Assembly: GCA_016710325.1 (NCBI GenBank)
Contig: JADJXK010000002.1
Location: forward strand, 4,030,001 to 4,094,000
Direction of reading: 5' to 3'
DNA from: Candidatus Leptofilum proximum
GTDB taxonomy: Bacteria; Chloroflexota; Anaerolineae; Promineifilales; Promineifilaceae
DNA: 64,000 nt
A program made the position numbers and the translations under genes. Each line of letters starts with the position of its first letter. The first letter of the stretch is position 1. Positions 1-11,778 of this stretch are shown piece by piece. The notes beneath the pieces are model-generated. The model did no database searches and had not been told where the DNA came from. It saw nothing but the letters and a program-made list of their open reading frames with translations.

Positions 1-635
1 TTGGCAGCATCCTGGGTGAGGGCGTGCATCTGGCGGTAGATGTCGCCTTCGAGACCACTGCGTTCGAGGTGTTGGTAGAGAGCGCCCGATTCCAACGGAC
101 CAAAGTGCGTGTGGGTGCCGTCGGCCAGAATAACCGCCATCTCCAGGACGTGATCGGCCGTCATGCCGTACAGAATCGAATGGCTGCCGGTGGAGTTGTT
201 GGAGACGATGCCGCCCATCGCCGCCCGGTTGCTGCTGGCCGGATCGGGGCCAAACTGCAGGCCGTGCTTGCGCAAATAAATGTTCAGCGCGTCCAGCACG
301 ATGCCCGGCTGCACCCGCACCCACATTTCCTCCTGGTTGACCTCCAAAACTTTGTCCAGGTGGCGGGTGAAGTCCATTACCAGGGCGCGGTTGACCGCCT
401 GCCCGGCCAGGCTGCTGCCTCCCGTGCGCGGCAGCAGGGGGACGTGATGTTTGGCCGCCAGTTCGACCGCCGCCTGCACGTCATCCACCGTTTGCGGCAG
501 GAGGACGGCGTGCGGCTTTACCTGGTAAATCGAGGCGTCGGTGCTGTACAGGATGCGGCTGTACTCGTCCGTGCGCAGCGCGCCCGTGGTGCGTTTGTCC
601 AGTTCGTTTAGGAAATCGAATAATGCTTCACTCAT
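1..635 (-). CDS. FAD-binding oxidoreductase, glycolate oxidase GlcD-like (partial)
   Basis: The minus strand encodes about 211 N-terminal residues of an FAD_binding_4-type flavoprotein; the 3' end lies outside the window. Visible family features are LLPRTGGSSLAGQAVN (the PP-loop that binds FAD pyrophosphate), a VQPGIVLDALN segment and GPDPASSNRAAMGGIVSNNS, typical of GlcD and D-lactate dehydrogenases. The ATG at 635 sits 8 nt inside the end of the upstream NACHT gene (ATGAGTGA overlap). Such enzymes oxidise 2-hydroxy acids such as glycolate to glyoxylate. The aminotransferase upstream (3036-4181) could turn glyoxylate into glycine, so a glycolate/glyoxylate salvage role is inferred. D-lactate dehydrogenase is the main alternative. 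Confidence 0.85.
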   Translation of the reverse strand, partial: MSEALFDFLNELDKRTTGALRTDEYSRILYSTDASIYQVKPHAVLLPQTVDDVQAAVELAAKHHVPLLPRTGGSSLAGQAVNRALVMDFTRHLDKVLEVNQEEMWVRVQPGIVLDALNIYLRKHGLQFGPDPASSNRAAMGGIVSNNSTGSHSILYGMTADHVLEMAVILADGTHTHFGPLESGALYQHLERSGLEGDIYRQMHALTQDAA

Positions 636-2991
636 GGTCAACCTCAACTTGAGCATTGGGATGCAGGGAGACGAAATAGTCTAACAGTGTTCGGTGCATA
701 AACACCCAACCGCCACCTACACGACGAAGGAAGACGCGATCCTTCATTTCATCCAAAAATTGGATCAGCTTTTTATCATGAAACGGGAACGGTAAAACGT
801 TTCTTGAGGCAAGTAACCAGCGTAATGTATAGTGTCGGATAACGGTTTGACCACCAAAAAGAATTAAACCGCTAAACATCCCGCCAAATATGCCGCCTAC
901 TGCACCTAAAGTAAGGCCAAATAATAGGGCAAATAGCTGCGAACCTTCACTCAATAAAGCGACAAACCAGCCTAAAGTGCCAAATATCAGGCCAAAAATC
1001 AGCCCGTAAATAACCGACATACGAATGCTGCTGAAGAAAGAGTTGCGGATACCTAGATTAGGAATAGGAGGTTGGGTGTTTTCCCTTACCCCAATACAGG
1101 CGTTAAAGCCGTTTCCTAAACCAACACTTAAACCAAAAATGAAGCCCACGATTAAGCCAAAACCTATGCTATTACCTGGCAAAACGCTGAGAACACCATC
1201 TTGCAAACCAATCAGAATGCCGACAAGTCCACCTAAAACACCACCGCCCAATCCCCCCGCGAGGCCAAAACCTAACCCGCGTTTGACTTCATTAACCAAC
1301 TGTTTTAGGGGAGGTGGGGACCATATCAACTCTTCAAACAGACCAATCGATCGTCGTGCTGTGTCTCTACTAACGATTACTGCGACTAACAGCCCTACTA
1401 CCAGTCCTGCTGTTAGGCCATCCCGAACGCCGCCCAGGAGCGAAATCCCCAATGTGCACACAAGGCCGATAATGAGACCAAACACCGCGCCACTAACCCA
1501 ACTGAAACGAAAGTTCAAGTTCAGTTCTCTTAGCCAGGTTGGCTGCAATCTTTCTATGTAAAAAACGGACAAATCATTAGACTTCATCCCATAGGCCAAA
1601 TTGGTTAACCAGTATAGCGCTTGCTGCTCATCATAATCGCCGAGTTTTTTAAGAGGCCTATGTTCAAACATTCGGGAGACATAGAACTGATACATATAAG
1701 TTTGCCAGTCTTGCTGAGTAATATTCTGGTTAAAATGATCTCGACTGGACTCATTTCCCTTGAAAGCAAACGTGATGACGCTTAAAAAAAGCAGGGATTG
1801 AGTTAACTCCTCGAAAACTTCATCCGTTTGCCAGAGTTGGTACAACTTTTGCAGCCCAACTTCTGGTCTTTGTAGATATTCGGCTACCTGTTCTTTATTC
1901 AAAGGCAAAATACGGACTGCCATGCCCAGATTTAACTTTTCTTTTAGTGCTTCGTATTCTGAAACTCGACTACACACAGCAATGGAGACAACGTGCGCAG
2001 CCTGGAAGTTGTTAATGGCTGTAACGCAGTATGAACGGGCCTCTTCGGCAACTTCATCCAGTCCATCTAACAAGTATGAAAGTTTATTGTGACTAACTAA
2101 GTCTTTCCCAATGTTTCTTGGTAACTGATATTGCAATAACAACTCTTCAACCAACCAGTCAGAAAAGTTTGTCTGGTTAGATGCCCAGGAAGAAAGGTTC
2201 AAGATTACGGGCGTAGGAAGTTGGGTGTTATGTTCCGCCTCATTGAGCAAGAATTCGGCAAGCTGCAAAAGGGTCATTGTCTTGCCGCTGCCTGGCTCGC
2301 CTAAAATGAGCAAGCTGCCGTATTCGGCAAACAGGGTTGGCATATCTTTTTCAATCGGGGCCTCATCTTGTCCAGGCACATACACCACCTTTCTGGTAAG
2401 CGCATGGGGTTGCAGGGTGAGCTTTAGTTCCAGGGCAATTTCATCGGTAACGGACTGCTTGAGCACACCGTCAATCCATGTTGCGCGCACATTGCGTCGC
2501 AGCGTGTATTGTCGCTGGAGGGTGTTTGGCAGGGGCCAGTTGGCAGACGGCCGTTCCCGTTGCAGTGAAACCATCAATTGATCTAGCTGCCCCCTCCGGT
2601 CTGCATAAGCCAGCAAGGAAGCCGCCTTTGTGCTGATGGTGTCACCACTCAAATCATCGTAGTGAATGCCTGTGTCTAGACACAATACCCGTAAGTCATC
2701 TAGATTAAACAGATTTGTAATTTGCTGGCGCAAGGGGCCAAGGGCTGGCGTTTCCTTTACCGCAATTTCACTGCTGGCCGGGGGCAGCACATTGGCCGGC
2801 CGGGTCAGCCAGGCAGAGAGTGCAGAGAGGACAGGGAAAATAGCAAAAAAGAGAGCATTAAGCGGTTCAAAGCTGCCCGGTTCGGTGCGTATCCACAAAG
2901 CAAACGTGTAAACAATGGCAGCCCCAGTTAACACCAGAAAAATCGTGGTCAGGTTCCTTAATCGGTTGCGCCAGGCAGGTGTTAATTTCAT
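628..2991 (-). CDS. Membrane NACHT NTPase with EAD7 adaptor domain
   Basis: 787 aa. Two hydrophobic segments at about residues 15-34 and 46-62 are followed by an effector-associated domain of EAD7 type at about 84-152 (F-N-x3-L-x2-L-C-x-D-x-G, ending RPSANWP). A NACHT STAND NTPase follows, with Walker A GEPGSGKT at 231-238 and Walker B LLDGLDE at 307-313. From about residue 495 there are many Gly-rich membrane segments (GLAGGLGGGVLGGLVG and similar), and the protein ends in a short soluble tail. EADs are death-like adaptor modules in bacterial conflict systems (Kaur/Aravind work on STAND systems). A matching EAD7 is on the ITPase-like protein at 52349-53167. The gene is AT-richer than its neighbours and holds only one ACGGCCGT, suggesting acquisition. 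A membrane-disrupting output is inference. Confidence 0.85.
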   Translation of the reverse strand: MKLTPAWRNRLRNLTTIFLVLTGAAIVYTFALWIRTEPGSFEPLNALFFAIFPVLSALSAWLTRPANVLPPASSEIAVKETPALGPLRQQITNLFNLDDLRVLCLDTGIHYDDLSGDTISTKAASLLAYADRRGQLDQLMVSLQRERPSANWPLPNTLQRQYTLRRNVRATWIDGVLKQSVTDEIALELKLTLQPHALTRKVVYVPGQDEAPIEKDMPTLFAEYGSLLILGEPGSGKTMTLLQLAEFLLNEAEHNTQLPTPVILNLSSWASNQTNFSDWLVEELLLQYQLPRNIGKDLVSHNKLSYLLDGLDEVAEEARSYCVTAINNFQAAHVVSIAVCSRVSEYEALKEKLNLGMAVRILPLNKEQVAEYLQRPEVGLQKLYQLWQTDEVFEELTQSLLFLSVITFAFKGNESSRDHFNQNITQQDWQTYMYQFYVSRMFEHRPLKKLGDYDEQQALYWLTNLAYGMKSNDLSVFYIERLQPTWLRELNLNFRFSWVSGAVFGLIIGLVCTLGISLLGGVRDGLTAGLVVGLLVAVIVSRDTARRSIGLFEELIWSPPPLKQLVNEVKRGLGFGLAGGLGGGVLGGLVGILIGLQDGVLSVLPGNSIGFGLIVGFIFGLSVGLGNGFNACIGVRENTQPPIPNLGIRNSFFSSIRMSVIYGLIFGLIFGTLGWFVALLSEGSQLFALLFGLTLGAVGGIFGGMFSGLILFGGQTVIRHYTLRWLLASRNVLPFPFHDKKLIQFLDEMKDRVFLRRVGGGWVFMHRTLLDYFVSLHPNAQVEVDHE

Positions 2992-3002
2992 ATTGGCAAC
3001 TT

Positions 3003-3030
3003 GTAGGGCAATAGCGCGCTATTGCCCTAC
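3003..3030. repeat. Perfect 28-bp palindrome between aminotransferase and NACHT genes
   Basis: GTAGGGCAATAG-CGCG-CTATTGCCCTAC reads the same on both strands. It fills most of the 44-bp gap between the aminotransferase stop and the NACHT start. It could act as a terminator or attenuator hairpin, although no T-run follows it on the minus strand. Confidence 0.8.
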
Positions 3031-3035
3031 TTCTT

Positions 3036-4181
3036 CTACAAAATTTCTTTCAGGGCAGCCAGGAGCAGGGTGACGTTCTCCTTCCGGCTGTTGAAGCCCA
3101 TGAGGCCAACGCGCCATACTTTGCCCGCCAGCTGGCCAAAACCGCCAGCCACCTCAATGTTGTACTCGTTCAGCAGCCGCCCGGCGACCGTTTTGGCGTC
3201 CACGCCATCCGGGACGCGCACGGTGGTGAGTGCGGGGATGCGGTTGGCTGGCTCTTTGACGTGGCAGCTTAACCCCAGCGCCGCCAGCCCATCCCAGAAC
3301 AGCTCGGCGTTGGCCTGGTGGCGTGCCCAGCGTTCGTTTAGCCCTTCTTCCACGACCAGGCGCAGCCCTTCGCGCAGGGCGTACATGCTGTTGATGGGCG
3401 CGGTGTGGTGGTAGCTGCGCGTTTTGCCGTCCCAATAGTTGGCCAGCGTGGTCATGTCCAGGTACCAGTTGGGCACCTTGCCCTGCCGCCGGTCCAGCTT
3501 GGCCAGGGCGCGCTCATTTAAGGTAAACGGCGAGGCGCCGGGCGGGCAGCTCAGCCCTTTTTGCGAGCAGCTATAGGCGGCATCGACGCCCCACTCGTCC
3601 AAAAAGATGGGGCTGGTAGCCAAGCTGGTGACCGTGTCAATGAGGAGCAGGCAGTTGTGGGCGCGGCACAGCTCGGCGACGCCGTCCAAGGGCTGAAGCG
3701 CGCCAGTGGAAGTTTCGGCGTGGACCAGGGCCAGGACGGCCGGTTTGTGTTCGTCCAGCGCCTGGCTGATATCATCGAGGGAGAGCACTTCGCCCCACGG
3801 CCGTTCCACCCTTCTCACATCTGCCCCATACCGACCCGCCATATCGACCAGCCGCTCGCCAAAGTAGCCAATCACGCCCACCAGCACCACGTCGCCCGGC
3901 TCAACCAGGTTGGCCAGCGTGGCTTCCATCGCCGCACTGCCGGTGCCGCTGACGGGCAGCGTAAACGGATTGCTGGTCTGCCAGGTGTAGCGCAGCATCT
4001 CCTGAATTTCGTTCATCGCGCCGATGAAGGCGGGGTCCAGGTGGCCAATCTGCTGGTTGCTGATGGCTTGCAGCACGCGCGGATGGGCGTTTGACGGCCC
4101 CGGCCCCAACAGCAGACGCGGCGGCATGTTCAACTGTCTGGTTTGCAGACGGTGAGTTTCATTTACGGAATAGGTTTTCAT
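3036..4181 (-). CDS. Alanine/serine-glyoxylate aminotransferase family protein
   Basis: 381 aa, class V PLP-dependent aminotransferase. Diagnostic features are LLLGPGPSNAHPRVL near the N-terminus, PVSGTGSAAMEATLAN, the VHAETSTGALQPL loop, IDTVTSLA with the cofactor Asp, and CSQKGLSCPPG with the Schiff-base Lys. Length and motif order match serine-pyruvate/alanine-glyoxylate transaminases. The enzyme would transaminate glyoxylate to glycine. The oxidase gene two positions downstream could supply glyoxylate, with the NACHT gene between them. The ATG at 4181 is preceded by GGAAGAGCC, a plausible ribosome site. The exact amino donor cannot be read from sequence. Confidence 0.92.
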   Translation of the reverse strand: MKTYSVNETHRLQTRQLNMPPRLLLGPGPSNAHPRVLQAISNQQIGHLDPAFIGAMNEIQEMLRYTWQTSNPFTLPVSGTGSAAMEATLANLVEPGDVVLVGVIGYFGERLVDMAGRYGADVRRVERPWGEVLSLDDISQALDEHKPAVLALVHAETSTGALQPLDGVAELCRAHNCLLLIDTVTSLATSPIFLDEWGVDAAYSCSQKGLSCPPGASPFTLNERALAKLDRRQGKVPNWYLDMTTLANYWDGKTRSYHHTAPINSMYALREGLRLVVEEGLNERWARHQANAELFWDGLAALGLSCHVKEPANRIPALTTVRVPDGVDAKTVAGRLLNEYNIEVAGGFGQLAGKVWRVGLMGFNSRKENVTLLLAALKEIL

Positions 4182-4212
4182 GGCTCTTCCTTTGATTTGC
4201 TTGTTTCGTCAA

Positions 4213-4243
4213 GATTGGTCCAATCTCAAAGATTAGACCAATC
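4213..4243. repeat. Dispersed palindrome family K (TTGGTCCAATCT)
   Basis: Imperfect inverted repeat: ATTGGTCCAATCTCAAAG followed by ATTAGACCAATCTG. A relative lies at 11536-11570. It sits upstream of the aminotransferase start, so it is more likely a repeat or operator-like palindrome than a terminator. Confidence 0.6.
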
Positions 4244-4312
4244 TGTGAAGACAGGGTGAGGAACAAGAATGCGGCGATCATACGTCGCATAGGGGGATTT
4301 TTCAAGAGAAGG

Positions 4313-4386
4313 AGGAGAGAATTGGAGATTAGAGATTGGAGATTGAATAGTGGGACAAATCTCCAATCTCCAGTCTCCAATCTCCT
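4313..4386. repeat. Dispersed palindrome family B (GGAGATTAGAGATTGG)
   Basis: Left arm is iterated GGAGATT/AGAGATTGG; right arm is AATCTCCAATCTCCAGTCTCC. The loop is about 12 nt. It begins 7 bp past the kinase stop codon and may act as its terminator. Other copies are near 14995, 21080 and 28703, and inside recD2 at 59828 and 60001. Confidence 0.8.
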
Positions 4387-4392
4387 CGCAAT

Positions 4393-7779
<3,387 letters not shown>

Positions 7780-8187
7780 AATGCGTGAGTATCCGTCACA
7801 GGGGCGGGTTGTGTCAATAAATCGCGATACATCCGTCCTATCTTTCCGCTCATTTCCTGCTCGTTCCATGCTCTGCGTGGAATGAACAGACTGGACGCTC
7901 TGCGTTGTATGGAACGCTCTTGTACTTTAAGAAAATAAACAAGGAATCACCCGATACCTTCCGTTGTCATTTCGACCAAAGGGAGAAATCCCTAGAACTC
8001 TGCGAATTCCCTAAAGCCACGAAGTTTAGAGGGATTTCGGCTGACAGGAGTCAGCAGAGGACCTCGAAATGACAAACATAGGTGCTATGCAACAGTTGCC
8101 TGATTATTTTTTGAATTTACAACTACGCTTCAACCGGCATTCCCACGCAGAACATGGGAACGAGGCAGGAATGGGCAGGTGGGAATT
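7780..8187. other. Intergenic region between the two kinase genes
   Basis: This 408-bp gap has no convincing gene. It holds the family G palindrome (about 7936-8078), short variants of GAACGAG/GGGAATTC-type sequence near 8140-8195, and presumably the promoter of the downstream kinase gene, which I cannot pinpoint. Confidence 0.6.
7936..8078. repeat. Dispersed palindrome family G (GTCATTTCGACCAAAGGGAG)
   Basis: Outer arms are GTCATTTCGACC and the matching CCTCGAAATGAC; inner arms are AAATCCCTAGAA and TAGAGGGATTTC. The left 60 bp is nearly identical to the reverse complement of the right side of the copy at 46940-47070, including the flanking AAGGAATC...GATACCTTC. That makes it a dispersed element rather than a local hairpin. 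Confidence 0.8.
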
Positions 8188-11100
8188 CTACGGCAAAAGG
8201 TAGGAGACTTCGAGGGTGGGTGCTGTACGGACGGTATACAGATCGGCAACGGTGTCCCCATTGCTCTCTGTTTCAAAGCCAAGGCGGAGGGTCAGCCGGG
8301 TTTGTTTCTGTGCCAGGGCATCCTCTACGTCGAAGGCGACGGCGATGCTGGTGGGGGCGGCGATTTCACAGCTGATGAAGAAGCCGAGGGTATCGTAGGC
8401 CGTGTTATCTGGCGGCAGGGTGATTTCGACAAACTCGGTCTGCAAGCATCCCAGAGTTGCAAACGGTTCGCCTTCGATGCCAGGATCGTCGCCAAAGCGA
8501 AGGAAGGCGGTGCGAATCAGGGCGTTGGGCGGCAGGTCGGCCAGGGAGAAGGTGAGCAGGGCACGTACGGCCGTTCCATCCGCCAGATCTCCCGCGCGTG
8601 GTGCTTCAGCCTCGCCAAGGTTGACCGTGCCGTCGCTGGCCAGCCAGCCGGAGCTGGCGGCGGTTAAGGGAATTTGCAGCGTGGTTTCACCTTCGCTGGG
8701 GGCTGCGGTGACGGGCGGAATGGCGGTGGGCAGTACGGCCGTTGGCGCACCAGAATCGTGCTCTTCATCGTGTTCAGCGGTGGGAGTGGTTTGGGGGACG
8801 GCAGTTTCACCCGCATCAAACCGAAGCGGATCGGTGCCGGTGGCCACTTCTACGCCGTCCGTGATTCCGTCCAGGTCGGTGTCGGCCAGGGTGGGGTCGG
8901 TCTGGTGCTGCTCAACTTCAACGCCGTCGATCAGGCCGTCGCCATCGGTGTCCAGCAGCAGCGGGTCGGTGCCGTAGGTGTTCACTTCCTCGCCGTCCAG
9001 CAGGCCGTCGGTATCGCTGTCGGCGTTAAACGGGTCTAAACCGAGGGCAATTTCGCGATCGCCTGTCAGACCGTCGTTGTCATCATCGCCAGCGAGTTGA
9101 GCGGCGGTGAGGGGCGGGGTGGCGGTCTCTGCTGCGGCCGTTTCCGACCCATCAGTTTCGCCCAGGGTGGGTACGGTGTTCGCCGGGTTGGCGCGGTTGT
9201 TCAGCACCGAGTTCAGCACCACGGCGATCAGCAGCAGCACCAGCAGCAGTTGGACCAGCGGCAGCACCCAGGCCGGGAATCGGGGGCGCACTTCGACATG
9301 CCCCAGCTTGTTCTGGTACAGGCCGCCGCTGCTGCGAATTTCAATCTCAAAGGGGATTTGCCGCACGCGCCCGAAGAGCGGCCGTTTCTTGCGGTGGGTG
9401 ATGCGGTAAGCCGTGGTGCCCGTGCCGCCCGGTTCCAGCTTTAGCGGCTGCTCGTCGCCAAAAAATTGCAGCTTGCCCGCCGGATCCTGCGCCGTGAACT
9501 GCACCGTGCTGCTGACGTTGCCGTCGTTGCGCACCATCACGCGGCAGGTGCCGCCCGCCTCCACATGTGCGGGCCAGATGCTCAGCTCAAACTGCTCTTC
9601 TGGCAAAATGGTGAGCTGGCCCTGGAGGACGGCCGTTTCCACTGGCGGTCCATCTGCGTGCAGCAGCAGCTGGAAAGGATGCTGCCCGGCCAACAGCGGT
9701 TGGGTCATCTCGGGCAGCTCCAGCGTCAGGGGCACGGTGGCTCGCGCGCCGGGTGTCATCGAGATGGTATCCTGGGCCAGCGTGGCCACTTCGGGCAGCC
9801 CGGTCAGTGTGATTTTGACTACCAGCACCCGGCTGCTCTGGTTAAACAGCTCAATTTGCAGATTGGCCTGCTGGCCAGGCGCCAACGTGGCCTGGGTAGG
9901 CGTCAGCGCCACGCTGAAGTTGCTGTGGCTGGCCTGCACCTGGCTGCCGTCGGCCGCTACGGGGAACAGCTCGGTGATGGCTTCTTCCGGGGTTTGCCTG
10001 GCAGCACTGGCTTCACTGTCTTCGGCCAGCAGCCACTGCAGAAAGTAGGGGCCGATTTGCAGCTTCTGGCCGGGCAGCCACAGCTCAGGCTTTTGCGGGT
10101 TCAGTTTGTGGCCGTCGTTAAACGTGCCGCCGCGGCTGTCTACATCCACAATGCGCCAGCCGCCGCCCACTTTTTCCAGCCGGGCATGGTGGCGCGATAC
10201 GTCTAGCGACGACAGCACAATGTCGTTGTCTGGAGCGCGGCCAATGGTGATACGCGGTTTGTTCATGCTGAAGTGGCGTGGGCTGCGACCCTGCCCGGTA
10301 ATCACAATCTGGTCGCCGATGTCGGGCGGCGGCGACGAGTGCAGCTCGGTGGCCGGTGAATCGGTTTGCGGCGTGCCGGGGTGCTTAGGGGCGTGCCCTG
10401 CCGGTGGCAGCAGCGCCGGGGTGGCTTCTTCGTCGGCCTGCTTTGCGGGCTGCGGCGGTGGCGCCATTGTTTCTTCCAGGCTGGTTAGCGGCGGGCGCAC
10501 CGGCGCGGTGTTTTTGTCTTCGGCCATCAGAGTGCGCAGATCAACTACCGTGGCCTGGGGGGCAAACAAAATCATGTCAGCGGTGGTCAGACGGCTGGCC
10601 GACTGGCGCAGCTCGTCACCCATCTGCTCGGCCATCTGGTAGCGGTCGGCCAGGCTGTAGGCGGTGGCTTTGGCGACGATGTTAGCAATATCGACCGGCA
10701 GGCCAGGGCGCAGCTCGCGCAGGGATTGCTGCGCATTGGGCAGCGGCGCACCTTGCGCACCAGCGATGAGCTGGTGCAAAATGACGCCCAGGCTGTAAAT
10801 ATCGGCCCGGCCATCAACCGGCTGCCCCGCCTGGCGCTCTGGGGCCAGGTAGGGCAAGAAGCGGCGCAGGGGGCGGGCCAGTTCTGGCGGCAGCCCGGTG
10901 GGCACGCCGGTATCGGGGATGGGGGAGAGGCCAAAGTCGGCCAGCATGGCTTTGAGGGCTGGATCGCCGCTGCGTAACGGCCGTTCCAGCGGTTTGATCA
11001 AAATATTGCCCGGCTTCACATCGCCGTGCAGCACGCCGGTTTGGTGAGCATAGCCCAGTCCTTCGGCGATTTGGGCAATGATGGTGAGCGTCTCATCCAG

Positions 11101-11436
11101 CCGCAGCACGCGGTTGTCCAGGGCCAGCAGCCCCAGCACATGCTCCAGGCTGATGCCCTCGACCAGGGCAGTCACCAGGTAGAGATTGCCGTTTTGCTGC
11201 CCAAAGTTGTAAACGGGCACAATGGCCGGATGTGACAGGCGCGAAGCTGCCTGCGCTGCTTTGAGAATTTGCTGCTGCCGGGCGGGGTGTTTGGTGAGGG
11301 TGGGTTTGAGCAGCTTCAGCACAACCGGCCGGACCAGGTTCACGTCGGTGGCGCGGTAGACGGTGCCGCTGCTGCCGGTGCCGATGTGGGCTTCAATTTT
11401 GTACTGTTCTAGCTGCTGACCGATGTAGGTATCCAT
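8188..11436 (-). CDS. Membrane Ser/Thr kinase paralog with non-RD catalytic loop, FHA and TSP3 repeats
   Basis: 1082 aa from the ATG at 11436, where the kinase fold begins (MDTYIGQQLEQYKIEA); an ATG at 11505 adds 23 residues. Kinase features are IGTGSSGTVYRA, VVLKLLKP, HGDVKPGN and DFGLS. The usual HRD arginine is Gly, so this is a non-RD kinase. The FHA domain has IGRAPDNDIVL, SRHHARLEK and SRGGTFNDG. Ig-like segments, a single membrane helix (LPLVQLLLVLLLIAVVL), four TSP3-like calcium repeats and a C-terminal beta domain resembling DNRLRE/CBM96-type modules follow. The layout matches the neighbouring kinase except for the C-terminal module, pointing to duplication and divergence of extracellular sensing or adhesion parts. 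Confidence 0.9.
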   Translation of the reverse strand: MDTYIGQQLEQYKIEAHIGTGSSGTVYRATDVNLVRPVVLKLLKPTLTKHPARQQQILKAAQAASRLSHPAIVPVYNFGQQNGNLYLVTALVEGISLEHVLGLLALDNRVLRLDETLTIIAQIAEGLGYAHQTGVLHGDVKPGNILIKPLERPLRSGDPALKAMLADFGLSPIPDTGVPTGLPPELARPLRRFLPYLAPERQAGQPVDGRADIYSLGVILHQLIAGAQGAPLPNAQQSLRELRPGLPVDIANIVAKATAYSLADRYQMAEQMGDELRQSASRLTTADMILFAPQATVVDLRTLMAEDKNTAPVRPPLTSLEETMAPPPQPAKQADEEATPALLPPAGHAPKHPGTPQTDSPATELHSSPPPDIGDQIVITGQGRSPRHFSMNKPRITIGRAPDNDIVLSSLDVSRHHARLEKVGGGWRIVDVDSRGGTFNDGHKLNPQKPELWLPGQKLQIGPYFLQWLLAEDSEASAARQTPEEAITELFPVAADGSQVQASHSNFSVALTPTQATLAPGQQANLQIELFNQSSRVLVVKITLTGLPEVATLAQDTISMTPGARATVPLTLELPEMTQPLLAGQHPFQLLLHADGPPVETAVLQGQLTILPEEQFELSIWPAHVEAGGTCRVMVRNDGNVSSTVQFTAQDPAGKLQFFGDEQPLKLEPGGTGTTAYRITHRKKRPLFGRVRQIPFEIEIRSSGGLYQNKLGHVEVRPRFPAWVLPLVQLLLVLLLIAVVLNSVLNNRANPANTVPTLGETDGSETAAAETATPPLTAAQLAGDDDNDGLTGDREIALGLDPFNADSDTDGLLDGEEVNTYGTDPLLLDTDGDGLIDGVEVEQHQTDPTLADTDLDGITDGVEVATGTDPLRFDAGETAVPQTTPTAEHDEEHDSGAPTAVLPTAIPPVTAAPSEGETTLQIPLTAASSGWLASDGTVNLGEAEAPRAGDLADGTAVRALLTFSLADLPPNALIRTAFLRFGDDPGIEGEPFATLGCLQTEFVEITLPPDNTAYDTLGFFISCEIAAPTSIAVAFDVEDALAQKQTRLTLRLGFETESNGDTVADLYTVRTAPTLEVSYLLP

Positions 11437-11778
11437 AAACTTACTAAGCAAGCCGGTATCGCTTACGAGCGCATTATCTGCAGAAAGTTTGGCGAAATCA
11501 ATCACCGCTGGTCATGGTCGGCGGTGTTTCTGGTTCAGATTGAACCAATCTCCAAGGTTGGTCCAATCTCGATGCGTTTATTTAGTATAGGTTTTGCCAG
11601 AGGTGAGACCATGCAGGCTGCGTGAAAATTAGTTAGGAGGAAGGTCCCGTGAAAAACGGCCGTTCCCAGTGAAGAGCCCGTAAAAAGTGGCTTAGGTCCA
11701 CTCCCGTGCCGTGTTAGAATGCAGCAGTGTAGGCAAACAAACAGTAAGCATTTGCCCCAGCGGGCACCCAGGTGAAAC
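11437..11778. other. Intergenic region upstream of the divergent kinase and sensor genes
   Basis: This 342-bp divergent spacer separates the kinase (minus) from the histidine kinase (plus). It contains the family K palindrome at 11536-11570 and one ACGGCCGT near 11657. Promoters for both genes should lie here, but I cannot assign -10/-35 boxes with confidence. Confidence 0.5.
11536..11570. repeat. Dispersed palindrome family K, second copy
   Basis: CAGATTGAACCAATCT and AGGTTGGTCCAATCT form an imperfect palindrome. It shares the TTGGTCCAATCTC core with 4213-4243. Confidence 0.6.

Noticed and set aside
24..611. 195-codon plus-strand ORF at the window start
   Set aside because: Minus strand gives a clear FAD-oxidase N-terminus; the plus ORF is its antisense.
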